DNA of 54,747 nucleotides from an uncultured Bacilli bacterium (GTDB lineage: Bacteria > Bacillota_I > Bacilli_A > RFN20 > CAG-449), in assembly GCA_947595215.1 (NCBI GenBank), contig CANQEO010000007.1, forward strand, positions 1 through 54,747. Reading direction: 5' to 3'. The position numbers and the translations under genes are program-made. The notes beneath the pieces are model-generated. The model saw nothing but the letters and a program-made list of their open reading frames with translations. It did not search any database and was not told the DNA's origin. Numbering within the stretch: position 1 is the first letter of the stretch; every line of letters starts with the position of its first letter. This document shows, piece by piece, positions 8,190 to 17,453 of the stretch.

Positions 8190-8969
8190 TTATTTCTTAA
8201 AAAGATTTTCGATGCGATTTAAAACCACGAATCCTTCGCGGTTGTAGACATCTTTTCGATTGTAAGTAATAGCCTCACCATTCGGTTTTAAAATTAAACC
8301 ACCAGCCTCTTTAACGACGATATCAAATGCAGCGATGTCCCATTCTTTAGTATGTGGAGTAAAGCGATAATAAACTTCTCCATCACCTTTTGCGATTAAA
8401 CATGCTTTAATAGAACTGCCTTGTTTTACTCTTTTTATGATTTGAGGATGATCTTCCATCATTTTCATCTCTGATTCATCAGAATGAAAACGAGAAATGT
8501 ATTGTGTTAATCCATCCACCTTATCATTAACATGGATTTTACTAACTTTTCCTTCGGCATCAAGATAATAGGCTCCATCACCTTTAGAAGCATAATAGAT
8601 TTCATTACGGGCTGGAATTGAAACGACACCTGCGACTACTTCGTGTTTATAAACTAAAGCGATATTTGTGGTGAACTCATCATTACGATGAATAAAATCT
8701 TCAGTGCCATCAACTGGATCTACAACGAATACATAGTCATTATTTAAACGCGCTAAATCATCCGTCGATTCTTCGGTTAATAACGAGTAGTTTGGAAAAT
8801 GTTCTTTTAAAAGTCTCGAAATCATCATGTCAGCGCCTTTATCAGCTTTAGTGACTGGAGATTCATCATCTTTGATTTCTACTTTAAAATCTTCATGATA
8901 TACTTCTAAGATAAATTCACGAGACTTTTTAGCAGCCTCAATCATTATTTCTAATTCTCTTTGATACAT
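8190..8969 (-). CDS. cysQ: Inositol monophosphatase family protein, CysQ-like 3'(2'),5'-bisphosphate nucleotidase
   Basis: 259 residues. Metal-binding motifs of the Li-sensitive phosphatase family are intact: the Glu of LLTEES, DPVDGTEDF (Dx(V)DGT), and EWDIAAFDIVVKEAGG (WDxAA). The N-terminal pattern VTKADKGAD is typical. CysQ removes the 3' phosphate from pAp; other members dephosphorylate inositol phosphates. It sits three bases downstream of nrnA, whose product can also hydrolyse pAp, which favours the CysQ assignment. Substrate is inferred, not visible. Confidence 0.82.
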   Translation of the reverse strand: MYQRELEIMIEAAKKSREFILEVYHEDFKVEIKDDESPVTKADKGADMMISRLLKEHFPNYSLLTEESTDDLARLNNDYVFVVDPVDGTEDFIHRNDEFTTNIALVYKHEVVAGVVSIPARNEIYYASKGDGAYYLDAEGKVSKIHVNDKVDGLTQYISRFHSDESEMKMMEDHPQIIKRVKQGSSIKACLIAKGDGEVYYRFTPHTKEWDIAAFDIVVKEAGGLILKPNGEAITYNRKDVYNREGFVVLNRIENLFKK

Positions 8970-8972
8970 TGC

Positions 8973-9902
8973 TTAGTCTCCTTTTAAGACGCGATCGATT
9001 TCTTCTAAAACTTCATGATATTTTTCTAATGAATTTAAACGACATCCAGAGGCTTGTAAATGACCACCACCACCAAATTTAAGAGCGATTTTTTGCACGT
9101 TATATCCTTTAGAGCGTAATTCTACACGAACCTCTCCATCTTCAGATTCAGCAAAGAAAACCCATATTGGAGCAGTTCCAGCTAAAGAGTTTACTAAAGA
9201 AGCAGCGGTATTATAATCGACATTTAAATTCTTGATAGCTTCTTTGTCGAATACCATGTAAGAGGCACCCATTTCGCTCTTAGTGTAATTTGTGTAAATA
9301 TATCCGCGAACTTTCAATATCTTTTCATCGACAGCATAAAGAATATCGTATAATGGTTCTGGATCAAAACCACTGGCGAATAAATATGAAGCCATCTTAA
9401 AAGTATGAGATGAAGTTGGTGCATATAAGAAACGATTAGAATCAGTCACCATTCCGAGATATAAAGCTCTCGCAGTTCGTTTGCTTGGTACGATATTATT
9501 TTCCATGAGAATTGAAGTAATAAGTTCCGTGCAAGATACTTTATCAGTTTCCACAAAATCAATAATTCCAAAATGTTCTTGGGCAATATGATGATCGATT
9601 TTAATGATTTTACTAGCCTTTAAAAATCTTTGATCTTCAACTCTAGCGATAGTGCTTACATCTAAAACAATCGCTAAAGATGATACGATTGTTTCATCAT
9701 CTACTTGATCCATTTCTCCGACCAAATCAAAAAACTTAGCAACACCACTTCCTAAGGCGTAAACTTTCTTATTAGGAAACTGATCCAAAATTGCATATTT
9801 TAGACCAAGTTCTGAACCATAACAATCTCCGTCTGGTACGATGTGACCAAATATAGTAATCACATCATTATTAGTTATTTCTTTCCAAATTTCTGTTTTC
9901 AT
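8973..9902 (-). CDS. nrnA: NrnA-type DHH phosphoesterase (nanoRNase / pAp phosphatase)
   Basis: 309 residues. The DHH domain has GHIVPDGDCYGSELGL (D-x-D metal site) and KIDHHIA, the defining DHH motif. The DHHA1 C-terminal domain ends in GGGGHLQASGCRL, the substrate-binding glycine loop. NrnA degrades 2-5-mer RNAs to nucleotides and dephosphorylates pAp in Bacillota that lack Orn. It is followed within three bases by the CysQ-like gene, so the two are probably cotranscribed for nucleotide salvage. The leader follows directly after the fba terminator. Confidence 0.92.
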   Translation of the reverse strand: MKTEIWKEITNNDVITIFGHIVPDGDCYGSELGLKYAILDQFPNKKVYALGSGVAKFFDLVGEMDQVDDETIVSSLAIVLDVSTIARVEDQRFLKASKIIKIDHHIAQEHFGIIDFVETDKVSCTELITSILMENNIVPSKRTARALYLGMVTDSNRFLYAPTSSHTFKMASYLFASGFDPEPLYDILYAVDEKILKVRGYIYTNYTKSEMGASYMVFDKEAIKNLNVDYNTAASLVNSLAGTAPIWVFFAESEDGEVRVELRSKGYNVQKIALKFGGGGHLQASGCRLNSLEKYHEVLEEIDRVLKGD

Positions 9903-9920
9903 ATCTTTATTCTCTTTATA

Positions 9921-9950
9921 AATTAAAAGCCTCCTTATCAGGGGCTTTTA
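9921..9950 (-). terminator. Terminator of fba
   Basis: On the minus strand the stem AAAAGCC/GGCTTTT with an 11-base loop lies 12 bases after the fba stop, followed by AATTT. The T tract is weak, so read-through into nrnA is possible. Confidence 0.6.
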
Positions 9951-9961
9951 TTAATTTTAAC

Positions 9962-10816
9962 TTAGGCTTTATTAATAGAACCGAAGATTTCGCATTTTGT
10001 TTTAACTACTTCTTCGATACCTTTTTTACCAGGTCCGATGACCTTACGTGGGTCATAGACTTTTTCATCGTTCTTTAAGACTTCACGAACGATTTTAGTC
10101 CATGCTTGTTGACATTCGGTATTGACGTTAATCTTGCAAGTGCCAAGCGAAATGGCCCTTTTGATTTGTTCTTCAGGAATTCCTGAGCCGCCATGTAAAA
10201 CAAGCGGAATTCCAACTAATTGTCCGATTTCTTCCATTTCTTTAAAACCCAATTTTGGTTCTCCATGATAGGGTCCGTGAACTGAGCCTAACGCTGGAGC
10301 TAAACAATCAATTGAAGTTTCTTTAACTAATCTTACACATTCTTCTGGAACGGCATACATTGATTCGGCAACAACATGATCTTCTTGACCACCGACACGA
10401 CCTAATTCAGCTTCAACTGAAACTCCACGAGCGTGAGCGTATTCAACGACTTCTTTACATTGTTTGATGTTTTCTTCCAATTCAAAGTGGGAAGCATCGA
10501 TCATAACTGAAGTAAATCCGGCATCGATAGCAGCCTTACAAACCGCGACCGAATCACCATGGTCAACGTGAAGAGCAACCGGGATAGTGATGTTGTGATC
10601 TTTAATTAAACCTTTTACTAAACCAGCAACAGTATTCCAACCTCCCATATATTTGGCAGCACCGGAAGTAACACCAAGAATAACCGGGCTATTTAAAGCT
10701 TGGCAGGTATCAAGAATAGCAGCGGTCCATTCGACGTTATTGATGTTAAATTGACCGACAGCATATTTTCCTTCGCGTGCCTTAATAAGCATTTCTTTCA
10801 TACTGACTAATGACAT
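9962..10816 (-). CDS. fba: Class II fructose-bisphosphate aldolase
   Basis: 284 residues of TIM-barrel type. Zinc and catalytic signatures are present: ALHVDHGDS (catalytic Asp and zinc His), [28 protein letters not shown], and [10 protein letters not shown] with the phosphate-binding loop. KINVNTE closes the barrel. It cleaves fructose 1,6-bisphosphate in glycolysis; the length and GRVGG version match the Bacillus FbaA class. The ribosome site is AAGGAGG, and an extended -10 promoter lies at 10847-10855. Confidence 0.96.
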   Translation of the reverse strand: MSLVSMKEMLIKAREGKYAVGQFNINNVEWTAAILDTCQALNSPVILGVTSGAAKYMGGWNTVAGLVKGLIKDHNITIPVALHVDHGDSVAVCKAAIDAGFTSVMIDASHFELEENIKQCKEVVEYAHARGVSVEAELGRVGGQEDHVVAESMYAVPEECVRLVKETSIDCLAPALGSVHGPYHGEPKLGFKEMEEIGQLVGIPLVLHGGSGIPEEQIKRAISLGTCKINVNTECQQAWTKIVREVLKNDEKVYDPRKVIGPGKKGIEEVVKTKCEIFGSINKA

Positions 10817-10846
10817 AAAAATCCTCCTTAAAAGTTTTGCAAACGT

Positions 10847-10855
10847 ATTATACCA
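10847..10855 (-). promoter_or_regulatory. Extended -10 promoter of fba
   Basis: On the minus strand TGGTATAAT is a perfect extended -10, 31 bases upstream of the fba ATG. No good -35 is seen, as expected for extended -10 promoters. Confidence 0.65.
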
Positions 10856-10886
10856 TACAAGTAAAAAAATAACTATATCTAACTAT

Positions 10887-10911
10887 TAAAAAAGTCCCTA
10901 TTTAGGGACTT
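10887..10911 (-). terminator. Terminator of hsp20
   Basis: AAGTCCCTA/TAGGGACTT with a two-base loop, followed by TTTTTAA on the minus strand, directly after the hsp20 stop. Confidence 0.9.
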
Positions 10912-10913
10912 CA

Positions 10914-11327
10914 TCAGTCGAGAGAAATGATTTTCTTTTTTTCTTCTTTAGGATCTCTTTTCGGGATATTTAAAGTCAACAAACCATTATCTAATTTTGC
11001 TTTAATATTCTCTTCTTGAACATCACCAAGATAGAAACTGCGAGAATATGAGCCGCTGTAACGCTCACGATGAATTTGTCCGTAATCATCTTTACGATTT
11101 TCGCTATGCTCATTTTTTACAGAGACATTAAGATATCCATCTTCTAAAGAAATATTAATATTTTCTTTTGTTACTCCCGGTACTTCGATTGAAAGAATGT
11201 AACTATTACTATTCTCTTCGATATCAGTTTTCATTAAAGAATATTTTGATTTTCTGCGATATGGTAAGAAGAAGTCATCAAACCAATCATCTTCATATCC
11301 ATAATCTTTCATTAACTCATGTTTCAT
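10914..11327 (-). CDS. hsp20: Small heat shock protein (Hsp20/alpha-crystallin)
   Basis: 137 residues. A short N-terminal arm with DDWFDDFFLPY precedes an alpha-crystallin domain at ~38-125: IEVPGVTKENINISLEDGYL, RSFYLGDVQEENIKAKLDNGLL, then LNIPK. It is an ATP-independent holdase that binds unfolding proteins. The start has a GGAGGT site. Two copies of AATATTTGAA, 40 bases apart, lie upstream of the gene and may be a regulatory signature. I see no CIRCE element. Confidence 0.94.
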   Translation of the reverse strand: MKHELMKDYGYEDDWFDDFFLPYRRKSKYSLMKTDIEENSNSYILSIEVPGVTKENINISLEDGYLNVSVKNEHSENRKDDYGQIHRERYSGSYSRSFYLGDVQEENIKAKLDNGLLTLNIPKRDPKEEKKKIISLD

Positions 11328-11353
11328 AAAAAAATACCTCCACTGATATTTTT

Positions 11354-11403
11354 TTCAAATATTGCGAAAGTATTCTTTAATTTAGTAATAATGTTCAAAT
11401 ATT
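11354..11403 (-). repeat. Two AATATTTGAA direct repeats in the hsp20 promoter region
   Basis: TTCAAATATT on the plus strand occurs at 11354-11363 and 11394-11403, exactly 40 bases apart and about four helical turns. A candidate -35 TTGAAC overlaps the distal copy. In AT-rich DNA this may be chance. Confidence 0.35.
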
Positions 11404-11806
11404 AATAATCTTCTTCGTAATCGTCGTTATCTTCTTCAGATTCTTCATCACTTTCATTTCTATCTGCAGAATCATCAGAATCTTCTTCTTCACGATAAGA
11501 ATCTTCTTCTTCATCTAAATCATCAACATCTTCATCTTCTTCGACATCGCGATAAACATCGTTCATATCGATGTGGACTTTTTCAAAAATATAACGTTCA
11601 CGAAGATCCCAGGTGTTTTCACCGAGAGTGATAAAACGACCATCTAAACTTAAATTGGTGTAGAATTTACCAACTCTAGCTTTAGCTTCATCTTCGGTAT
11701 AGCCTTGGATTTGACTAACTTCTTGCCATAATTTTGCAAATTCTACTGGTGACTTCTTTTTTAATACTAATTCATAAGCGATGTCTAAATTTGATTTCTG
11801 TACCAT
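11402..11806 (-). CDS. rpoE: DNA-directed RNA polymerase delta subunit
   Basis: 134 residues. The N-terminal HARE-HTH fold (~5-75, with AKLWQEVSQIQGYTEDEA and FYTNLSLDGRFI) is followed by a strongly acidic Asp/Glu tail from ~85, the two-part design of delta. The tail displaces nucleic acids from RNA polymerase and increases promoter selectivity and recycling. It follows argS within 11 bases and has its own TAGGAGA site, so it is probably the last gene of the ywiB-argS-rpoE unit. Confidence 0.93.
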   Translation of the reverse strand: MVQKSNLDIAYELVLKKKSPVEFAKLWQEVSQIQGYTEDEAKARVGKFYTNLSLDGRFITLGENTWDLRERYIFEKVHIDMNDVYRDVEEDEDVDDLDEEEDSYREEEDSDDSADRNESDEESEEDNDDYEEDY

Positions 11807-11817
11807 CTTTCTATCTC

Positions 11818-13452
11818 CTACATCCTTTCCGGTGCTGTAACACCAATTAAATCAAGTGCGTTTTTCATGACGATTTCGCTAGCTTTTGTTAATGCTAGAC
11901 GCGATGAAGAAAGCGCAATATTGTTGCGATCTAAGACACGGCATTCAGTGTAGAATTCGTGAATTGCAGTCGCTAACTTCTGAATATAAATACTAATCTT
12001 GTAAGGGGCTCTTGTCAAGGCAGCTTGTAAAACTTCGCGTGGAAAATCGTTTAAAATTTTTAAAAGATTTAACTCTTTTTGATTTGTCAAACCATGTCCA
12101 TCGTAATCAAATCCGATATCTTTTCCTTGATCTAGCAGCGCGCAAAGTCTAGCATGTCCATATTGAGCATAATAAACTGGATTAGCTGCTTCGGTCTTTT
12201 TTGCCAAGTCAAGATCAAAGTCGAGATGGCTTGAAGCAGCACGGGAGATGAAGAAGTAACGAACTGAGTCGACTCCAACTTCGTCACATAGTTCTTTCAT
12301 CGAAACTGCATTGCCGGTTCTTTTAGACATTTTATATTCAGCACCATCTTTAAATAGACGCACCATCTGAATCAATTCGATATCGAGAACATCCGGATTA
12401 TAACCTAACATTCCTAATGAAGATTTCATTCTTTCGATGTAGCCGTGATGATCAGCACCTAAGCAATCGATTAGTTTTATAAATCCGCGTTCTAACTTAT
12501 CTTGGTGATAAGCGATATCTGGAAGTAAATAAGTATATGAACCATCAGATTTAACAATGACGCGATCTTTATCATCGCTGAATGCAGTTGTCTTTAAAAA
12601 TTTAGCGTTATCTTCTTCGTAAATATATGGTTTTAAAGTATCGAGAACACGTTCGATACGACCTTCATTTCTGATGCGAAGTTCAGAACTAAACACATCG
12701 AATGTAACTCTAAACATTGAAAGGTCACGTCTTAATTTGTCTAGTTCGAGTTCAGTACCTCTGGTTTTTAAGAAAGGTTTAAACTCTTCGTAACTTAATG
12801 ACATTTTACTATCGCCGATTTCATCTTTGATGATTTTAGCAATATTTAAGATATCTTCAGCGTGATATCCATCTTCCGGTAAAGAAAGGCTATAATCTCC
12901 GTTTGCTTCATGATAACGGACATATAAACTCTTTGCTAAATTTTCGATTTGATTACCTGCATCATTCACATAGAATTCACGAGTGACATCGTATCCGACT
13001 TTTTTATAAAGACGGCAGATACTATCACCAATCGCAGCCCCACGAGCATGACCTAGATGTAAATCACCGGTTGGATTAGCGGAAACAAATTCGACATTAA
13101 TCTTTTGATTTGCGCCATAAGTAGAGTCACCGAAATGTTCATTTTCAGTAACGATACGGCGAATGATTTGAGTAAGGCTTTCGCTGCGCATGAAAAAATT
13201 GATAAATCCAGGTCCGGCAATTTCAATCTTTTCAATCATTTCATCTTTTAAAAACTCTGATAATGTACCAGCGATATCACGAGGCGCGAGATGTAATTCG
13301 CGGGCCAATTGCATCGCCACATTGCTTGCGTAATCTCCATGTTCTTTTTCTTTAGAACGTTCAATGACGATTCTTTCTAATGGAAGGTCAACTCCAAGTT
13401 TTAATAATCCATCATGAATCAATTGCTTTAGTTTTAACTCTATGCTTTCCAT
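11818..13452 (-). CDS. argS: Arginyl-tRNA synthetase
   Basis: About 544 residues, typical for bacterial class I ArgRS. There is an N-terminal Add-1 domain (~1-85), then NPTGDLHLGHARGA (HIGH motif) and KMSKRTGN (KMSKS motif), and a C-terminal DALR anticodon domain with YAQYGHAR. The ATG at 13452 is chosen because GAAAGGA lies nine bases upstream; the track start is a TTG without better support. It overlaps the 3' end of the ywiB-like gene by about 41 bases. Confidence 0.96.
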   Translation of the reverse strand: MESIELKLKQLIHDGLLKLGVDLPLERIVIERSKEKEHGDYASNVAMQLARELHLAPRDIAGTLSEFLKDEMIEKIEIAGPGFINFFMRSESLTQIIRRIVTENEHFGDSTYGANQKINVEFVSANPTGDLHLGHARGAAIGDSICRLYKKVGYDVTREFYVNDAGNQIENLAKSLYVRYHEANGDYSLSLPEDGYHAEDILNIAKIIKDEIGDSKMSLSYEEFKPFLKTRGTELELDKLRRDLSMFRVTFDVFSSELRIRNEGRIERVLDTLKPYIYEEDNAKFLKTTAFSDDKDRVIVKSDGSYTYLLPDIAYHQDKLERGFIKLIDCLGADHHGYIERMKSSLGMLGYNPDVLDIELIQMVRLFKDGAEYKMSKRTGNAVSMKELCDEVGVDSVRYFFISRAASSHLDFDLDLAKKTEAANPVYYAQYGHARLCALLDQGKDIGFDYDGHGLTNQKELNLLKILNDFPREVLQAALTRAPYKISIYIQKLATAIHEFYTECRVLDRNNIALSSSRLALTKASEIVMKNALDLIGVTAPERM

Positions 13453-13828
13453 TGTTATCAATCCTTTCTATTAGAACGATATTTTCATTTGTTTTATTTT
13501 CTAAGTACATACGATATTGAAATCGCATCAAATTATCGTTTATTTGATAAGATACTCGGTCTATTAGAATATTTTGAGTATCAAAACCTTCTAAGTGATA
13601 TAATAGTTTAGATTTCTTATCACCTAACAAAATGTAAATGGTCAATTCTTTAGATTTCTCGACTATTTCAACTCGATCATCTTTTTCTTTAATACTAACT
13701 TCTAAAAATCTCTCCGAATTTGAAAACTCGAAAACCTTTTTTCGTTCGTCTTGAAATTCACTTTTTAGTAGACCTTCAAAGACAATATAATCATCTTGGT
13801 TAATAAATTTCAATGACCATTTTTCCAT
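13412..13828 (-). CDS. ywiB: DUF1934 / YwiB-like beta-barrel protein
   Basis: 138 residues of predicted beta strands without membrane segment or known catalytic motif. It is called YwiB-like mainly from its place directly upstream of and overlapping argS, as ywiB does in Bacilli, together with length and a calycin-like strand pattern. Function is unknown in the family. The ribosome site is weak (GGGAT). Sequence similarity itself is modest by eye. Confidence 0.6.
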   Translation of the reverse strand: MEKWSLKFINQDDYIVFEGLLKSEFQDERKKVFEFSNSERFLEVSIKEKDDRVEIVEKSKELTIYILLGDKKSKLLYHLEGFDTQNILIDRVSYQINDNLMRFQYRMYLENKTNENIVLIERIDNNGKHRVKTKAIDS

Positions 13829-13853
13829 AAATTATCCCATATGGATTATGATA

Positions 13854-13871
13854 CAATTAGTATACTAATTG
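13854..13871. promoter_or_regulatory. 18-bp perfect palindrome between divergent ywiB-argS and PBP genes
   Basis: CAATTAGTATACTAATTG is its own reverse complement. It lies in the 131-base intergenic region between the ywiB-argS start and the divergently transcribed PBP gene, where a dimeric repressor would control both. It lacks a T tract, so it is not a terminator. No regulator gene is adjacent. Confidence 0.45.
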
Positions 13872-13959
13872 CAAGTTAAATTTACATGGCGAAAGAATTA
13901 ATAAAATAATACTGAATTTTTTAAGAAATTATTCTCACACTAATTTATAGGTGATAGAC

Positions 13960-15816
13960 ATGAAAAAATTAAAAAAGATCGTAATATACTTTGTCCTTAT
14001 TATCGCGTTGCTTTATGGACTATTTAATGTCATAGTTGTCGTTTCACCAGAAATTAGACTTTCTCACCCAAACGAAGAAAACGTATTAAACGAGCGAGAA
14101 GAATTAATCTACTCTCGCGTTAGAGATGAATTTGCTTCTTATTGTCCTTTAGATAAGATTTCTGACGCCTTAAAAGAAACATTACTTACCATCGAAGATC
14201 GAGAATTTTATTCACATCATGGAATTAGTTACAAAAGAATTTTAGCAAGCGGTTTTGATAACCTTAAAAATGGTAGAGTAGTATCTGGTGGTTCAACAAT
14301 CACCCAACAATTAGCTCGTACCTTATTTTTAGACAATTCGGAAAGTTTTTTTCGAAAGATAAAAGAAGCATATATTGCAAAAAAAATAGAGAAATCTTAT
14401 GATAAAAATACTATTTTAGAACTTTATTTAAATAGTGTTTATTTTGGTCACAACTTATATGGTATCGATAGTGCATCTCACTTTTATTTCAACAAAACTC
14501 CCCAAGAATTAAATTATGCTGAAAGTGCTGCATTAGTTGGTATTTTAAACGCTCCAGGTTTATATTCGCCTTATTTAGATTACGAGGCGTTTAAACAAAA
14601 AGAAGAAAGTATCTTATACACTCTATACGATGTTGGAATACTAACGGCCCAAGAGTTTTATAATGCCCTAGGATATACTTTTAATTTCTTTTTTGAAAAG
14701 CGCGAAGCAACTAATGCACATTTGCTTTATTATCAAGACGCCATTGATTTATCTTTAGAAAAATTTGGATTTAACACTCAATATTATAAACATCTCGGAC
14801 TCAATATTTCCTCATATCTTGATATTGAAGTGGAGCAAAAGATTTCACAAATTATCGAAGAAGAAAATATCGATACTTCTAAACAAGAAATTGCTATTGT
14901 GGTGATGAAACCCGAAAGTGGCAAAGTCCTAGCTTTAATAGGTGGTGAAAATTATGAAGAATCACCTTTTAATAGAGCGTTAAACAGTAAACGACAGATT
15001 GGATCTACCATTAAACCTCTTTTATATTATCTAGGACTTGAAGCCGGTATGACCCCCTTAACAACGATGCGAAGCGAGCCAACTGAATTTTATATTAAGG
15101 GAATAGGAAGTTATGCCCCGACTAATTCAAATGATGTCTACGCAAACGCAGATATTACGATGGTGGAAGCATTAGGAATGTCGGATAATATTTATGCCAC
15201 TAAAACAACTTTGCTTTTAGGATCGAGTAAAGTCGCGGATTTTATTAGAGAATTTAACGTTACTGTCGATGAAGTGAACCCTACAATTGGATTAGGAAGT
15301 AACGTGATGACTCCTTTAGAATTAACTGCTATTTATAACTGTTTTGCATCTGGTGGAATTTATTATTCTCCCTCTTTCATCGACCATATCACCCTTTCAT
15401 CAGGAAGATTAATTTATCAAAATCCGATGCGTGGCAAAAAAATCCTAAATAAAAACGAAGCCATCATCATGAATTATCTAATGCGTGCTCCGTTTGACAA
15501 AGGACTAATTTCATACTCTTCACCATCACTAATTAATTTTCAAACAAATCATCGTTTCAGCGCTAAAACTGGATCTACAGAAAGTACCAACTGGACTATT
15601 GGATTTAATCCTATTTACACAATTGGTGTTTATGTCGGAACCGATACCAACGAAAAACTTAGTGACACTCATCTTGCAAGAAAACTCTTTCAAAAAATAG
15701 CTAATTCTTTAATGGAAGGCAAAGAAGATGTATTTTTCGAAGTGCCATCAAGTTTAAAAGCATTCCAATTAAAAAATAAGAATAACTCTAATCTTTCCTT
15801 TGTTTATTATCGATAA
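13960..15816 (+). CDS. Class A penicillin-binding protein (transglycosylase/transpeptidase)
   Basis: About 618 residues. An N-terminal signal-anchor (~5-26) is followed by a GT51 domain with TIEDREFYSHHGI (catalytic Glu), GGSTITQQLARTLF and KIKEAYIAKKIE. The transpeptidase domain has the Ser-x-x-Lys box in RQIGSTIKP, SxN in GMSDNIYA and SAKTGSTE (KTG). No PASTA or fibronectin tail. It polymerises and cross-links peptidoglycan outside the membrane. It is distinct from the ponA-like PBP at 40918. The ATG at 13960 has an AGGTGAT site; the track's GTG lies on that site. Confidence 0.94.
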   Translation: MKKLKKIVIYFVLIIALLYGLFNVIVVVSPEIRLSHPNEENVLNEREELIYSRVRDEFASYCPLDKISDALKETLLTIEDREFYSHHGISYKRILASGFDNLKNGRVVSGGSTITQQLARTLFLDNSESFFRKIKEAYIAKKIEKSYDKNTILELYLNSVYFGHNLYGIDSASHFYFNKTPQELNYAESAALVGILNAPGLYSPYLDYEAFKQKEESILYTLYDVGILTAQEFYNALGYTFNFFFEKREATNAHLLYYQDAIDLSLEKFGFNTQYYKHLGLNISSYLDIEVEQKISQIIEEENIDTSKQEIAIVVMKPESGKVLALIGGENYEESPFNRALNSKRQIGSTIKPLLYYLGLEAGMTPLTTMRSEPTEFYIKGIGSYAPTNSNDVYANADITMVEALGMSDNIYATKTTLLLGSSKVADFIREFNVTVDEVNPTIGLGSNVMTPLELTAIYNCFASGGIYYSPSFIDHITLSSGRLIYQNPMRGKKILNKNEAIIMNYLMRAPFDKGLISYSSPSLINFQTNHRFSAKTGSTESTNWTIGFNPIYTIGVYVGTDTNEKLSDTHLARKLFQKIANSLMEGKEDVFFEVPSSLKAFQLKNKNNSNLSFVYYR

Positions 15817-15837
15817 AAAACGCCAGAAGCGTTTTTT
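15815..15837. terminator. Bidirectional terminator between PBP and ispF
   Basis: AAAAAACGC/GCGTTTTTT with loop CAGAA overlaps the stop codons of the two convergent genes, giving T runs on both strands. Confidence 0.88.
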
Positions 15838-16318
15838 ACATTTTCTTTTTCAATAAAACAATAGCCGTTGCTTCAATAGCTTCTTTGCGACCGATGGCAT
15901 CCATCTTTTCATTAGTTTGAGCTTTGATAGACACCCTATCTATCGATGTCTTTAATAATTCACTCAACACTTTTCTCATCGGAAGTAGATATTGTGCCAA
16001 TTTAGGCTTTTCAGCTATGATTGTAATATCGATATTTCCAATTTGATAACCATTATCTTCGACTAAATTCATGATTTTAATCACAAAATTTTTAGAGTCA
16101 TAGTCGAGATATTTATCATCATTATCTGGGAAGAAGAAGCCTAAATCGCCAAGGGCTAAAGCACCGATTAGTGACTCAGTGACAGCATGTAAAACTACAT
16201 CGCCATCACTATGGGCCTCTAAACCGAGTTCAAATGGTATTTTAACACCGCAAAGAACAAAAGGTTTACCGCCTTTTACTAAACGATGTATATCGCGTGA
16301 TTGTCCAATTCGATACAT
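15836..16318 (-). CDS. ispF: 2-C-methyl-D-erythritol 2,4-cyclodiphosphate synthase
   Basis: 160 residues, the normal length. Metal ligands and hallmark segments are present: RDIHRLVKGG (in place of GxDxH), GLEAHSDGDVVLHAVTESLIGALALGDLG, and KAQTNEKMDAIGRKEAIEA with the nucleotide-binding loop. It forms the cyclic diphosphate in the MEP isoprenoid pathway, so the organism makes isoprenoids without mevalonate. It follows ychF by 14 bases and is the end of that unit. Confidence 0.95.
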   Translation of the reverse strand: MYRIGQSRDIHRLVKGGKPFVLCGVKIPFELGLEAHSDGDVVLHAVTESLIGALALGDLGFFFPDNDDKYLDYDSKNFVIKIMNLVEDNGYQIGNIDITIIAEKPKLAQYLLPMRKVLSELLKTSIDRVSIKAQTNEKMDAIGRKEAIEATAIVLLKKKM

Positions 16319-16332
16319 AATTTATCCTCACA

Positions 16333-17436
16333 TTAAACGTTAAATCTAATTAACATACAATCACCATCTTGCACTTGATAGGCTTTACCTTCTAAACGTA
16401 TCTTACCCGCTTCTTTAAGAGCCTTCTCAGTTTTATATTTAAATATATCTTCGCATGAATATACTTCAGCACGGATGAATCCTTTTTCAAAATCTGTGTG
16501 GATGATACCGGCACATTGCGGAGCCTTCATTCCATTTTTGAATGTCCATGCACGAACTTCGTCTTCACCAACCGTGAAGAAAGTTTTAAGTTTCAAAAGA
16601 TTGTATGTGGCATTTATTAGATGATCAAGTCCCGTCTTTTCAACTCCTAACATATTTAAGTATTCGGCTTTATCTTCTTGACTTAGTTCTGTCAGTTGGC
16701 ATTCAATTGAGGCTGAAATAGCAACGATTTCAGCATTTTCTGCTTCAGCAATCTTTTTAACTGCTTGATAATAAGCATTTGATTCGAAATTTGCATAATC
16801 ATCCTCAGAAACATTAGCAACATAAATAACTGGTTTGATACTTAAAAGATTATAATTTCTCACAATGAGTTCTTGCTCTTCAGTTAGAGTGATACTACGA
16901 GCCACCTTACCTTGTTCAAGATTATTTTTTATTAAGGTTAGCACTTCGCATTCAGCTACCGATTCTTTATCTTTAACAGTATGTGCCTTTGTATAAACTT
17001 TTCCTAACCTTTTTTCGACGGTTTCCAAATCTGCCATGATCAATTCATAATTGATAGTTTCAATATCACGAGTAGGATCTATACTATTCTCCACATGAAT
17101 AATCTCATTATCATCAAAGCAACGAACCACATGGCAAATCGCATCACACATTCTAATATGCGATAAGAACTGATTGCCTAATCCTTCACCTTTTGATGCT
17201 CCTTTAACTAATCCGGCAATATCAGTAAATTCAACTGTTGCCTTGATTGTTTTTTTTGGATGAAAAAGCGACACAAGTTTATCGATGCGTGGATCATTAA
17301 CTTCTACTACACCCGAATTTGGATCAATTGTTGCAAATGGATAATTAGCTGCCTCAACATGAGAGTTAGTTATCGCATTAAATAAAGTCGATTTACCGAC
17401 ATTGGGAAGACCTACTATACCTGCTTTTAGTGCCAT
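16333..17436 (-). CDS. ychF: Redox-regulated ATPase YchF (Obg-like)
   Basis: 367 residues. G1 GLPNVGKSTLFNA, G3 DIAGLVKGASKGEGLGNQFL, and an NVSEDD-type G4 that favours ATP over GTP. A coiled-coil insertion (~130-190) and a C-terminal TGS-like domain with AGKIRLEGKAYQVQDGD follow. It is a near-universal ribosome-associated ATPase linked to stress response. The promoter is not evident; the cspA terminator lies just upstream. Co-oriented with ispF. Confidence 0.96.
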   Translation of the reverse strand: MALKAGIVGLPNVGKSTLFNAITNSHVEAANYPFATIDPNSGVVEVNDPRIDKLVSLFHPKKTIKATVEFTDIAGLVKGASKGEGLGNQFLSHIRMCDAICHVVRCFDDNEIIHVENSIDPTRDIETINYELIMADLETVEKRLGKVYTKAHTVKDKESVAECEVLTLIKNNLEQGKVARSITLTEEQELIVRNYNLLSIKPVIYVANVSEDDYANFESNAYYQAVKKIAEAENAEIVAISASIECQLTELSQEDKAEYLNMLGVEKTGLDHLINATYNLLKLKTFFTVGEDEVRAWTFKNGMKAPQCAGIIHTDFEKGFIRAEVYSCEDIFKYKTEKALKEAGKIRLEGKAYQVQDGDCMLIRFNV

Positions 17437-17453
17437 AAAATACCTCTTTCATT

